From: JASBZA01 sp964345295
Lineage (GTDB): Bacteria; Bacillota; Clostridia; Saccharofermentanales; Fastidiosipilaceae
Length of the DNA: 50,094 nt
Direction of reading: 5' to 3'
NCBI GenBank assembly: GCA_964345295.1
Contig: CAYFQG010000007.1
Span: forward strand, 1 to 50,094
Positions 32,905-41,000 of this stretch are shown in pieces. Positions within the stretch are counted from its first letter, which is position 1, and every line of letters starts with the position of its first letter. The position numbers were made by a program, and so were the translations under genes. Below the pieces are notes generated by a model. That model made no database searches, was not told where the DNA came from, and saw only the letters and a list, made by a program, of their open reading frames with translations.

Positions 32905-33588
32905 ATGTTGGATTACCATAGCCCCGGAGCCTACGAGAAACTCAAGAAAGCCAAGTTTTGGGTGCTGGATTTGGACGGCACCGTACTCTACACCTTGGAA
33001 GACCTGGCCAACGCCTGTAATGAAGCCTTGAGGATTAAGAAATATCCCGAACGCAGCCTGGACGAAGTCCGAAGCTTCATCGGAGACGGTGTAGGCTGGC
33101 TCATGCGTCGGTCGGCACCTGATAATTTAACCGAAGACGAGCAGGCCGATCTCTTGGAGACTTTCCGTAAGGTCTATACCGCCCATCTCATGGACACAAC
33201 CAGGCCTTATCCCGGCACAGTTGACTTTCTAAAGCTCTTAAAAGAAAAACAGATTCCCTGTGCTTTAATCACCAACAAGGGCGAACCCGAGGCAAAAAAA
33301 CTCATGGACCATTTTTTTCCCGGCCTCTTTACCCATGTGTTGGGCCATCTCCCCCACCGCATCCATAAACCGGACCCGGCTATCTTCCACGAAGCTTTGA
33401 GCCTGGCCGGTTTTAAGGCGGATGAAACCGTCTACATCGGTGACTCCGACGTAGACATGGCCTTTGCCAAAAATGCCGGCGTTTTGGCCCTGGGCGCCAA
33501 TTGGGGCTATCGTGGCAAGGACTTTCTCATCGAGCACGGTGCCGACATTACGGCAGACAGCTTCGAGGATTTGACCCGCTTTTTCTAA
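32905..33588 (+). CDS. HAD-superfamily phosphatase, phosphoglycolate phosphatase type
   Basis: A 227-residue HAD hydrolase. Motif I is FWVLDLDGTVLYT (nucleophile Asp), motif II is CALITNKGE, motif III is the Lys in the HKPDPAIFHEAL stretch, and motif IV is VYIGDSDVDMAFAKNAG. The cap region after motif I matches the phosphoglycolate phosphatase/Gph or pyrophosphatase PpaX group. The start at 32905 follows AGGAAA and the -10 box; the frame is open further upstream but the extra residues are unlike the family. Substrate unknown. Confidence 0.9.
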   Translation: MLDYHSPGAYEKLKKAKFWVLDLDGTVLYTLEDLANACNEALRIKKYPERSLDEVRSFIGDGVGWLMRRSAPDNLTEDEQADLLETFRKVYTAHLMDTTRPYPGTVDFLKLLKEKQIPCALITNKGEPEAKKLMDHFFPGLFTHVLGHLPHRIHKPDPAIFHEALSLAGFKADETVYIGDSDVDMAFAKNAGVLALGANWGYRGKDFLIEHGADITADSFEDLTRFF

Positions 33589-33598
33589 AAGCCTTCTC

Positions 33599-33644
33599 TT
33601 GACCTCTCCTGCGGATTTTAATAATATAGTTACTTAAGCAACTA
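33599..33644 (+). promoter_or_regulatory. marR-ABC operon promoter with overlapping MarR operator
   Basis: TTGACC (33599-33604), 17 bases, TAATAT (33622-33627). An 18-base palindrome centred on CTTAAG, with arms TAGTT...AACTA (33627-33644) and one mismatched pair, overlaps the last base of the -10 and covers the start point. This is the layout of a site at which the operon's own MarR protein blocks RNA polymerase. Autorepression is an inference. Confidence 0.75.
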
Positions 33645-33670
33645 ATTTGTTTGTAGGAGATCAGCTCTTC

Positions 33671-34129
33671 ATGGAACGCATAATGAAATACATTAACCGG
33701 GTCTACCGGGCCTCCATTATCGATCGGGCCGAGGCCTTTGAAGACGAGGACCTCTTCGGTACCCAGTTAAGTTATATTCTCCAGGTCGTGCGAAATCCGG
33801 GACTATCCCAGGATGCTTTGGCCAAAAGTCTTTTAGTTAATAAAAGTTCGGTCACCCGACAGATCAATAGCCTGGAAAAAGCCGGTTATGTCAGGCGGGA
33901 AACCGACGAAGAGGACCGGCGAGCTAAAAAGATCTACCCGACCGAGCGGGCTTTGGCCATCTATCCCGAGATTATGGCCTACCTGGAAAGCTGGAACGAT
34001 GAGCTTACCGGCGATTTGTCACCGGAAGAACAGACGCAATTGCTCTACTGGGTCCGCTATTTGGCCCGCAAAGCCACCTCTATGCAAACACAACACGCCT
34101 TAGAAAGACAGGAAAATACTTCATGCTGA
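33671..34129 (+). CDS. MarR-family transcriptional regulator
   Basis: A 152-residue winged-helix regulator. The recognition-helix region reads LAKSLLVNKSSVTRQINSLEKAGYV and the wing RRETDEEDRRAKKIYPTERA, both standard for MarR. Start at 33671 is preferred because AGGAGAT lies upstream and MERIMKYINRVYRAS is a typical N-terminus; the frame is open to 33647. It overlaps the first ABC gene by 7 bases. It probably represses its own operon from the palindrome at 33627-33644 and lets go on binding a drug or metabolite that the downstream exporter removes. Confidence 0.92.
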   Translation: MERIMKYINRVYRASIIDRAEAFEDEDLFGTQLSYILQVVRNPGLSQDALAKSLLVNKSSVTRQINSLEKAGYVRRETDEEDRRAKKIYPTERALAIYPEIMAYLESWNDELTGDLSPEEQTQLLYWVRYLARKATSMQTQHALERQENTSC

Positions 34130-35877
34130 AAAACTATGTCAAGCCTATGACGGGCCGCATCATCGTCAACGCCATCATCAAGATGACCGGGACCATGTTT
34201 GAGGTCATCCTCCCCTACATCTTGGCCCATATCTTGAATAAAATTGTCCCCACCAGACAGGAGAAACTTATCCTCATGTGGGGTCTTCTTATGGTGGTCT
34301 GCTCGGTGGCTGCCTGGATATTGAACATAACGGCCAACCAAATGGCGTCCAAGACCGCTGCTACCGCCATTCAGCATATCCGCCAGGACCTCTTCGAGCA
34401 GTCCATGGCCTTGTCGGCTCGCCAAATTGACCGCCTTAGTGTTGCCTCTTTGGAATCGCGCTTGACCTCCGACACCTACGTCATCCACCGCTTCTTGGGG
34501 GCAACGCTTCGCATGGGTATCCGGTCCGTCATGCTTTTCTTAGGCGGTGTTATGTTCTCCTTCCTTCTGGATTGGCGCCTGGCCTTGGTCCTGGTCATCT
34601 TGATTCCGCCTCTCTTCTATGTCCTCCGCCATGTTTTTAACAAGGTCCACCCTCTCTTTCACGAGGTCCATTACCGCATGGACAACATGGTCCAAATTAT
34701 TCGCGAGAACATCCGAGGCATCCGGGTTATCAAGGCCTTGGACAAAACCGAGCACGAAAAAAATCGTTTTTCGGAGGCCAATGCCCAAACCAAGGACGCC
34801 GAAATTGACGCCAGAGACCACATGGCTTTCATGTTTCCGGCCGTCGACATCATCCTCTACACCGGCTTAGGCCTGGTCATTTTGCTGGGTGCGCTTTTGG
34901 CTAACCGGGGCCTCACTAAAGCCGGTACCATCATGGCTTTTATGTCCTACTTCATTCAGATTACCAACTCCATCATGGCCTTAAACCGTATGTTTAACAT
35001 TTATAGCCGGGCGACCACATCGGCCGAACGTATCGAAGAGGTCTTACAAACACCTCTCGACAAGAACCAGAAAATCGAGCCCAATACCCTGATTGACCTG
35101 CCCGAATCCGATCCCAATGTTCCCGAGGTCGAATTCAAAAATGTCACGTTCAGTTACTTAGGAAAACACGAAGACTTACAGAATGTGTCTTTCAAGCTTT
35201 ATCCGGGCCAAAGCTTGGGCATCATGGGCGCGACCGGGGCCGGTAAGTCCACCGTCACCCGCCTGCTTTTAAGGCAATACGATGTCAACCGCGGTGAGAT
35301 TCTGGTGAGAGGCGTCAATATCAAGAACCTCCGCCCCTCGGATTTGAAAGAACTTTTCGGTATCGTCTTCCAAAACGACTTTCTCTTCCATGGGACGGTC
35401 CGCCAGAACATCGACTTCGGACGTGACTTGACCGATGAAGAACTCATAGAAGCCACCCGCCACGCCCAAGCCGCCGAATTTCTCGAGAGCAAGGAAGGCG
35501 GATTGGATTTTGAATTGGCCTCTAAGGGTGTCAACTTGTCCGGCGGCCAAAAGCAGCGCCTGCTCTTGAGCCGGGCTTTGGCCGGTACACCGGAAATCTT
35601 AATCCTGGACGACTCCTCGTCCGCCCTGGACTTCGAAACCGACGCCAGGCTGCGCCATACTTTGGCCCGAGACTATGGACAAACAACGTCCTTTATCATC
35701 GCCCAGCGCATCAGCTCGGTCAAAGACTGCGACCAAATCTTACTCTTGGAAGACGGCCGTATGCTGGCCCTGGGTACCCACGAAACCCTGGTTCAAACCT
35801 GCGTACCTTATCGCGAAATCGCTCGGATTCAAATGGGCGAAAACACCGTCTCCCAACCAATGAAGGAGGAAGCTTAA
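34123..35877 (+). CDS. ABC exporter subunit with degenerate ATPase site (heterodimer half 1)
   Basis: A 584-residue half transporter: six membrane segments (to about residue 310) followed by a nucleotide-binding domain. Walker A is MGATGAGKST and the signature LSGGQKQRLLL is canonical, but the catalytic Glu after Walker B is Asp (LILDDSSSALD) and the switch His is Gln (IIAQRISS). This pattern is that of the degenerate subunit in heterodimeric multidrug exporters such as LmrC, EfrC or BmrC. Its partner follows with one intervening base. Substrates are not predictable from sequence. Confidence 0.93.
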   Translation: MLKNYVKPMTGRIIVNAIIKMTGTMFEVILPYILAHILNKIVPTRQEKLILMWGLLMVVCSVAAWILNITANQMASKTAATAIQHIRQDLFEQSMALSARQIDRLSVASLESRLTSDTYVIHRFLGATLRMGIRSVMLFLGGVMFSFLLDWRLALVLVILIPPLFYVLRHVFNKVHPLFHEVHYRMDNMVQIIRENIRGIRVIKALDKTEHEKNRFSEANAQTKDAEIDARDHMAFMFPAVDIILYTGLGLVILLGALLANRGLTKAGTIMAFMSYFIQITNSIMALNRMFNIYSRATTSAERIEEVLQTPLDKNQKIEPNTLIDLPESDPNVPEVEFKNVTFSYLGKHEDLQNVSFKLYPGQSLGIMGATGAGKSTVTRLLLRQYDVNRGEILVRGVNIKNLRPSDLKELFGIVFQNDFLFHGTVRQNIDFGRDLTDEELIEATRHAQAAEFLESKEGGLDFELASKGVNLSGGQKQRLLLSRALAGTPEILILDDSSSALDFETDARLRHTLARDYGQTTSFIIAQRISSVKDCDQILLLEDGRMLALGTHETLVQTCVPYREIARIQMGENTVSQPMKEEA

Positions 35878-35878
35878 T

Positions 35879-37660
35879 ATGAGTAACAATACCTCTATTG
35901 TGGAAGAAAGAAAATCCAGACCCAAGGATTACAAAAAGGTTTTCCGAGGCCTGGCCAAATACATGTCTGCCGAACTGCCCCTCTTAATCCTGGCCTTGGT
36001 TATGGTTATCATTGCCAATGTAGTCGTCCTCTACGGTCCCTTCTTTTCGGGCCTTGCCATAGACGCCATGGGCGAGGGTGCCGGCGGAGTCGACTTTCCT
36101 CGTGTGGTTCGCATGGTCGTCTTCATGCTTTTGGTCTATGCCCTGTCCGCGGTCTTAAACTACTTCCTGACCCGAGTCATGGCCCGAGCCTCGCAGAAGG
36201 TCATTTACCGGATGCGCCAAGACACCTTCGATAAGATTGTGGACCTGCCTATCTCCTATATCGACAGCCACCAAGCAGGTGACCTGGTTTCTCGTATCTC
36301 TTACGACTTGGACGTCGTCAGCCAATCTTTGACCAACGACCTGGTTCAGATTGTCGCATCGACCATCACGGTCTTCGGTTCTTTCTTCATGATGTTGTCC
36401 ATATCGCCCATCATGAGTGTGATTTTCCTTTTAATCTTGCCGGTCACTATTATCTTCACCCGTTACCGCATTAAGAAAACCCGGCCGCTCTTTAGCGAAA
36501 GGTCTCGTAAACTGGGCCAAATGAACGGTTATGCGGAAGAGATTCTTTCCGGCCAAAAAACCATCCAGGCCTACAACAAGCAAGAATTCTTCTCCGAAGG
36601 TTTTGAAGACATCAACGAAGATAGTATCCACGCCTACTACAGAGCGGACTACCAGGCGGCCATGAACGGTCCGTCGGTAACCTTAATCTCTAACCTGTCT
36701 TTGGCCTTGGTTTCCATGTTCGGTGCCCTCTTCTTTTTAAGAGGCGCCTTCAGCCTGGGTAATCTTTCCGCCTTCGTGCTTTACTCCAGACGTTTTTCCG
36801 GCCCCATTAATATGATTGCCAACATCATCGCCGACCTCCAGTCGGCTTCATCGGCAGCCGAAAGAGTCTTCAACCTCTTAGACCAGCCGTCCGAAGCCGC
36901 CGACAAGGCCGATGCCGTAGAGCTCCGGGATGTCGAAGGCCGGGTCGAATTCGATAGTGTCGATTTCTCCTATGTGCTGGACGTACCTATTATTAAAGAC
37001 CTGAGCCTCAAGGCTCCGGCAGGGTCTCTCATCGCCATTGTAGGGCCCACGGGAGCGGGTAAAACTACCCTCATTAATCTTCTCATGCGTTTCTACGATC
37101 CGCAGTCCGGTGAGATTTTAGTCGACGACCACCCCATAACCGACGTCACACGCAAGAGCCTGCGCCAATCCTTCGCCATGGTTCTGCAAGATACCTGGCT
37201 CTTTAACGGAACCATCCGAGACAACATCGCCTACGGCAGACCCGATGCGTCTTTCGCCGATGTCCAAAAGGCCGCCAAGGCCGCCCATATCGACACCTTT
37301 ATCGATGCCCAACCCGAAGGCTACAATGCGCATGTATCCGATGGCGCCGAGAACTTGTCGCAGGGCCAAAAACAGCTGTTGACCATAGCTCGTGCCATGC
37401 TTTTGGATGCACCCATGCTGATTTTGGACGAGGCCACTTCTAACGTAGACAGCCACACGGAAATCCAAATTCAAGATGCCATGAACCGCCTGATTGAAGG
37501 CCGGACCGCCTTCGTTATCGCCCACCGTCTGTCCACTATTCAGAATGCCGATACTATTCTCCTGGTCGAAGGCGGCGAAATAAAAGAGCAAGGAACCCAC
37601 GAGGAGCTCCTTGCCCGAAACGGCGCTTACGCCAAATTATATAATGCGCAATTTGCTTAA
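35879..37660 (+). CDS. ABC exporter subunit with intact Walker B and switch (heterodimer half 2)
   Basis: A 593-residue half transporter with six membrane segments and a nucleotide-binding domain: Walker A VGPTGAGKTT, LILDEATSNVD with the catalytic Glu, and IAHRLSTIQ with the switch His. Its signature is LSQGQKQ rather than LSGGQ, which completes the degenerate site of the pair, while the first subunit supplies the canonical signature for the consensus site. Together the two form one active and one inactive ATP site, typical of heterodimeric exporters. Last gene of the marR operon; convergent with the licA-like gene with no obvious terminator between. Confidence 0.94.
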   Translation: MSNNTSIVEERKSRPKDYKKVFRGLAKYMSAELPLLILALVMVIIANVVVLYGPFFSGLAIDAMGEGAGGVDFPRVVRMVVFMLLVYALSAVLNYFLTRVMARASQKVIYRMRQDTFDKIVDLPISYIDSHQAGDLVSRISYDLDVVSQSLTNDLVQIVASTITVFGSFFMMLSISPIMSVIFLLILPVTIIFTRYRIKKTRPLFSERSRKLGQMNGYAEEILSGQKTIQAYNKQEFFSEGFEDINEDSIHAYYRADYQAAMNGPSVTLISNLSLALVSMFGALFFLRGAFSLGNLSAFVLYSRRFSGPINMIANIIADLQSASSAAERVFNLLDQPSEAADKADAVELRDVEGRVEFDSVDFSYVLDVPIIKDLSLKAPAGSLIAIVGPTGAGKTTLINLLMRFYDPQSGEILVDDHPITDVTRKSLRQSFAMVLQDTWLFNGTIRDNIAYGRPDASFADVQKAAKAAHIDTFIDAQPEGYNAHVSDGAENLSQGQKQLLTIARAMLLDAPMLILDEATSNVDSHTEIQIQDAMNRLIEGRTAFVIAHRLSTIQNADTILLVEGGEIKEQGTHEELLARNGAYAKLYNAQFA

Positions 37661-37663
37661 AAC

Positions 37664-38593
37664 TTAGGCCTGTCTGTAACGCGCGATGTTTTTCTTGAGT
37701 CTGTAATAACGGACCAGGGCGTACTGTTCCATGGTCTCCTTATCAAAGGGGACCCGGGTCAGGCCCCAGAGGGTCCACAGATAATCCAGGTAAATCTTAT
37801 TGGCCACGAAGTTATGGTATTCTTCCGGTTTGGGCTCTCTGCCAAAATAGGCCCGGAGCAGGTAATGATCTTCCTCTTCCTTGTAGTTGGCTTCAATAGA
37901 GACATCGGCCAAATCCCACATGGGATCGTTCATACCGGCATATTCCCAGTCGACCAAAAAGAGTCGGTCTTCTCCGTAAATCCAGTTAGCGCATAAGGAA
38001 TCGTTATGACAGGGCGCCTTATGGATTTCCATTTCTCGAGCGACCTCTGCTTTAATTTTGAAAACCTCGTTTTTGACCTCTTCATAGTCCTCATAAAGCG
38101 CTACATCATGTTTGTTGATAAAATTTTCATAGCTTTGGGCCATATCGAAAACTTCGAAGGGAACACCGGTATCAACGCCGGAATTATGGAGCGTCGAAAA
38201 AATCTCCGCCACTTCGGCAATGTGGTCTTTCTCTCTTAAGTCTTTGGCCTGCATGGTGTAGGCATCTTCAATACAGTGACTGATCTTATAGCCCTTGGAA
38301 TCGAAGTAGTATACCTTGGTATCAATGTCCAGTTCACAAGCCAGGCGGTTGGACTTTCTTTCATCCTCGCGGTTAATGAGCTCCTCGGTGCCGGGGCCGG
38401 GTAAGCGGCAAATCAAGTCTTCACCGTCTTCGACATAAAGATGGAAGGTCTTATTGGTCATACCGCCCAAGCGTTCAATTTTCTCGTAGGGACAGTGGAT
38501 GCCGGCCTTGTCCAAAAGCAGGTCCACGGCTCTTAAATCTTCTAAACTGACATGGCTTCTTCTGGCCACGTTTTCTCTTAAAGTTCCACTCAT
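37664..38593 (-). CDS. licA: LicA-type choline kinase
   Basis: Phosphorylates choline (or ethanolamine) with ATP. The 309-residue protein shows ERLGGMTNKTFHLYV and CRLPGPGTEELINREDER near the N-terminus, the catalytic HNDSLCANWIYGEDRLFLVD (Brenner-type H-x-D-x-x-x-x-N variant) and DWEYAGMNDPMWDLADVSIE, all hallmarks of the LicA/choline kinase family. Start ATG 38593 is preceded by GGAGG and overlaps the licC-like stop by four bases. With the licC-like gene it makes CDP-choline, used to decorate surface polymers with phosphocholine. Confidence 0.9.
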   Translation of the reverse strand: MSGTLRENVARRSHVSLEDLRAVDLLLDKAGIHCPYEKIERLGGMTNKTFHLYVEDGEDLICRLPGPGTEELINREDERKSNRLACELDIDTKVYYFDSKGYKISHCIEDAYTMQAKDLREKDHIAEVAEIFSTLHNSGVDTGVPFEVFDMAQSYENFINKHDVALYEDYEEVKNEVFKIKAEVAREMEIHKAPCHNDSLCANWIYGEDRLFLVDWEYAGMNDPMWDLADVSIEANYKEEEDHYLLRAYFGREPKPEEYHNFVANKIYLDYLWTLWGLTRVPFDKETMEQYALVRYYRLKKNIARYRQA

Positions 38594-39453
38594 GATAGGG
38601 TCCTCCAATTCTGATTCTGATAATCGTATCGGTAGGTCCGGTCCCGGCCATTCAACCGGAAAGTAAAACCGTCGGAATCGGGCACAATATTGGTAATGTC
38701 TCTTTCTTTGGCCCCGGCTTCCCGGCTAATCCGGTCCAAAATCAAAGAACCGGAATGTTCCAGATACGTAGGGTCAAAGGCACGTAGCTCCTCTAAGGAG
38801 TCAAATTCAAAAATTTCGTCGTCCCCGTAGGGGCGTACTTTTAGTTTCAATCGGTCTAAATGGTCCAGGTAAATGCGCTCCCAGAGTGCATCTCGGGTCT
38901 GGGGTAAATCATGGATGGGCTCTAAGATATGCAAAAAATCACGACTGAAAGCCTGATTCCAGAACACATGACCCATCATGTAGTAGGCGTCGCTACCACC
39001 TATTTCTACCTTATTAATGTAGCCCTCTTCATCGGTCCACACGCACCATTCCTTAGTGGGGCCCTGGGCATAGAGGCAAGCATAATAGGGATCCGACACA
39101 ACCGCCTCATAAGGATTCTTAGCAAAGTAATTATCGACCGAACAGATATAGGTATTGGCCAAAACATCCCTAGCCACCCAGATACTGGAGTGATTATTTC
39201 GGACAGCGTAGTCCGGATTATGGAGAAGCTTCACACCTGAAAGGTCTTGCAGATACGAAAACGCCTCCGCTTTATAGCCCGTTACCACGAAGATATCCTG
39301 AATTCCCACTTCTTGTAGCTGGCAAATCTGGCGTTCAACAAGAACCTCTCCTCTTACCTTCAGGAGACCCTTGGGCTTCTCATAGGACAGAGGCGCAAAA
39401 CGGCTGGACAAACCCGCTGCCAAAATCACGGCATTGTCGACCTTGTGTGCCAT
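38590..39453 (-). CDS. licC: LicC-type phosphocholine cytidylyltransferase
   Basis: Forms CDP-choline from phosphocholine and CTP. The 287-residue protein has the nucleotidyltransferase motif ILAAGLSSRFAPLSYEKPKG (residues about 9-28), LVERQICQLQEVGIQDI, and ICSVDNYFAKNPYEA with the metal Asp. The C-terminal 50 residues are an extra domain (ITNIVPDSDGFTFRLNGRDR and beyond) not seen in the short LicC of pneumococcus. Start at ATG 39453 follows GGAGG. It is the first gene of a pair with licA and lies 37 bases from an assembly gap, so its promoter region is largely missing. Confidence 0.87.
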   Translation of the reverse strand: MAHKVDNAVILAAGLSSRFAPLSYEKPKGLLKVRGEVLVERQICQLQEVGIQDIFVVTGYKAEAFSYLQDLSGVKLLHNPDYAVRNNHSSIWVARDVLANTYICSVDNYFAKNPYEAVVSDPYYACLYAQGPTKEWCVWTDEEGYINKVEIGGSDAYYMMGHVFWNQAFSRDFLHILEPIHDLPQTRDALWERIYLDHLDRLKLKVRPYGDDEIFEFDSLEELRAFDPTYLEHSGSLILDRISREAGAKERDITNIVPDSDGFTFRLNGRDRTYRYDYQNQNWRTLS

Positions 39454-39490
39454 CAATCTTGTCCTCCTTCCTTTGTTAAGACGAGCTTAA

Positions 39491-39590
39491 NNNNNNNNNN
39501 NNNNNNNNNNNNNNNNNNNNNNNNNNNNNNNNNNNNNNNNNNNNNNNNNNNNNNNNNNNNNNNNNNNNNNNNNNNNNNNNNNNNNNNNNN
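39491..39590. other. Assembly gap (100 N)
   Basis: A run of exactly 100 N between divergent envelope genes. The round length suggests a placeholder of unknown true size, so missing genes or promoters between licC and the glycerophosphotransferase cannot be excluded. Confidence 0.99.
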
Positions 39591-39686
39591 TTTGAAATTC
39601 ACCTTCCTAAAATCGCCCCTCAATTGAATTTGCCCCCTATTTGGGCTATATTGTCCCCACATTTTGCAAGAGGAAGGACAGGTATC

Positions 39687-41000
39687 ATGCCTACATTTTT
39701 ATATATCGATCCGGGCACCGGCTCCATGCTCTTCACGATTATTTTGGGCCTTATGGGCGGTGTTTTTTACTTTTTCAGAAGTCTTAAAGTAAAGTTGAAA
39801 TATAACGGTTTGGGCTTGGGCCGCAAGGAAAAAGCCCGGGCCAAAGTCCCCTTGGTCATCTTCTCGGACCACAAGCGTTATTGGAATATTTTTAAGCCTG
39901 TGTGCGATGCATTAGAAAAACGCGGTATCTCCACACTCTACCTGACCGGGTCCGAAGATGATCCGGTTCTGGACCAAAACTACGAACACATAAAAGCTCA
40001 ATATTACAGCCTGGACAAGACCATGTTCCAGACCCTGAATAGCCTGGCGGCACAGATTGTCCTGTCGACCACACCCAGCCTGGACGTCTTCCAGTGGAAG
40101 CGCTCGCCCGGTGTCGATTATTATATCCACATTCCCCATGCCGCCTCGGACTTGTCCATGTACCGCATGTTCGGCATCGACTATTACGACGCCATCCTCT
40201 TGTCCGGAAAATTCCAGGAAGATCAGGTTCGAAGCTTGGAAGCCTTGAGAAATCTCCCGGCCAAAGATCTCCGCTACGTTGGCATCCCCTACCTGGACGC
40301 CATGAAAGACCGCTTGGAGGAGCCTAGCTCAGCAGCCGAAGTTTCCGACCTGCCTGCCGGAGACGCATCAGATACCCACCTAACCACTATCCTAGTTGCC
40401 CCCTCCTGGGGCCAAAGCAGCCTTTTGGCCCGTTTCGGAGAAGCGCTCTTGGACCGGCTAACTAAGACCGGTTACAAAATAATTGTAAGGCCTCATCCCC
40501 AGTCCTTTACATCCGAAAAAGACATGTTAGACCGGCTCATGACCCGCTTCCCCGAGTCCCCGACCTTATCTTGGAACCGAGACCGGGATAATTTTGCTTG
40601 CCTGGCCCAATCCGACCTTCTCATCTCCGACTTTTCCGGCATCATCTTTGACTATTGCCTGGTATTCGATAAGCCCATCCTCTACACCGAAGTAAAATAC
40701 GATACCGCTCCCTACGACTGCTGGTGGTTGGAGGAAGAACCCTGGACCTTCAGCGTCCTGCCTCGCTTAGGCCGAGTCCTCACCGAGGACAACTTTGACC
40801 GGGTCGATGAAATCATCGAAGACCTTTTGGAAAACCCGTCTTATCAAGACCAAAGAGACCAAGTTCGCCGGGAATGTTGGGCCTTCCCCGGCCAAGGTGC
40901 CGTAAGGACCGTCGACTTTATCGAAGAAAGATTAAAAGCCCAAACCACACCTGAAGCCGAAAAGAAGGAAAAAGAAGGAGCTTCCCATGTCCTTTCTTAA
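39687..41000 (+). CDS. CDP-glycerol:glycerophosphotransferase-like envelope enzyme
   Basis: A 437-residue protein with one N-terminal membrane segment (SMLFTIILGLMGGVFYFF) and a GT-B-type domain like the TagB/TagF glycerophosphotransferases (PF04464 family). Landmarks are YYIHIPHAASDLSMYRMFGI, ILVAPSWGQSSLL, VRPHPQSF, and DLLISDFSGIIFDYCLVFDK with KPILYTE. These enzymes add glycerol- or ribitol-phosphate, or phosphocholine-type units, to a polymer. Start at 39687 follows GAGGAAGG. It overlaps the YidC-sulfatase fusion gene by 14 bases, so both act in the same pathway, likely polymer decoration. Confidence 0.85.
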   Translation: MPTFLYIDPGTGSMLFTIILGLMGGVFYFFRSLKVKLKYNGLGLGRKEKARAKVPLVIFSDHKRYWNIFKPVCDALEKRGISTLYLTGSEDDPVLDQNYEHIKAQYYSLDKTMFQTLNSLAAQIVLSTTPSLDVFQWKRSPGVDYYIHIPHAASDLSMYRMFGIDYYDAILLSGKFQEDQVRSLEALRNLPAKDLRYVGIPYLDAMKDRLEEPSSAAEVSDLPAGDASDTHLTTILVAPSWGQSSLLARFGEALLDRLTKTGYKIIVRPHPQSFTSEKDMLDRLMTRFPESPTLSWNRDRDNFACLAQSDLLISDFSGIIFDYCLVFDKPILYTEVKYDTAPYDCWWLEEEPWTFSVLPRLGRVLTEDNFDRVDEIIEDLLENPSYQDQRDQVRRECWAFPGQGAVRTVDFIEERLKAQTTPEAEKKEKEGASHVLS

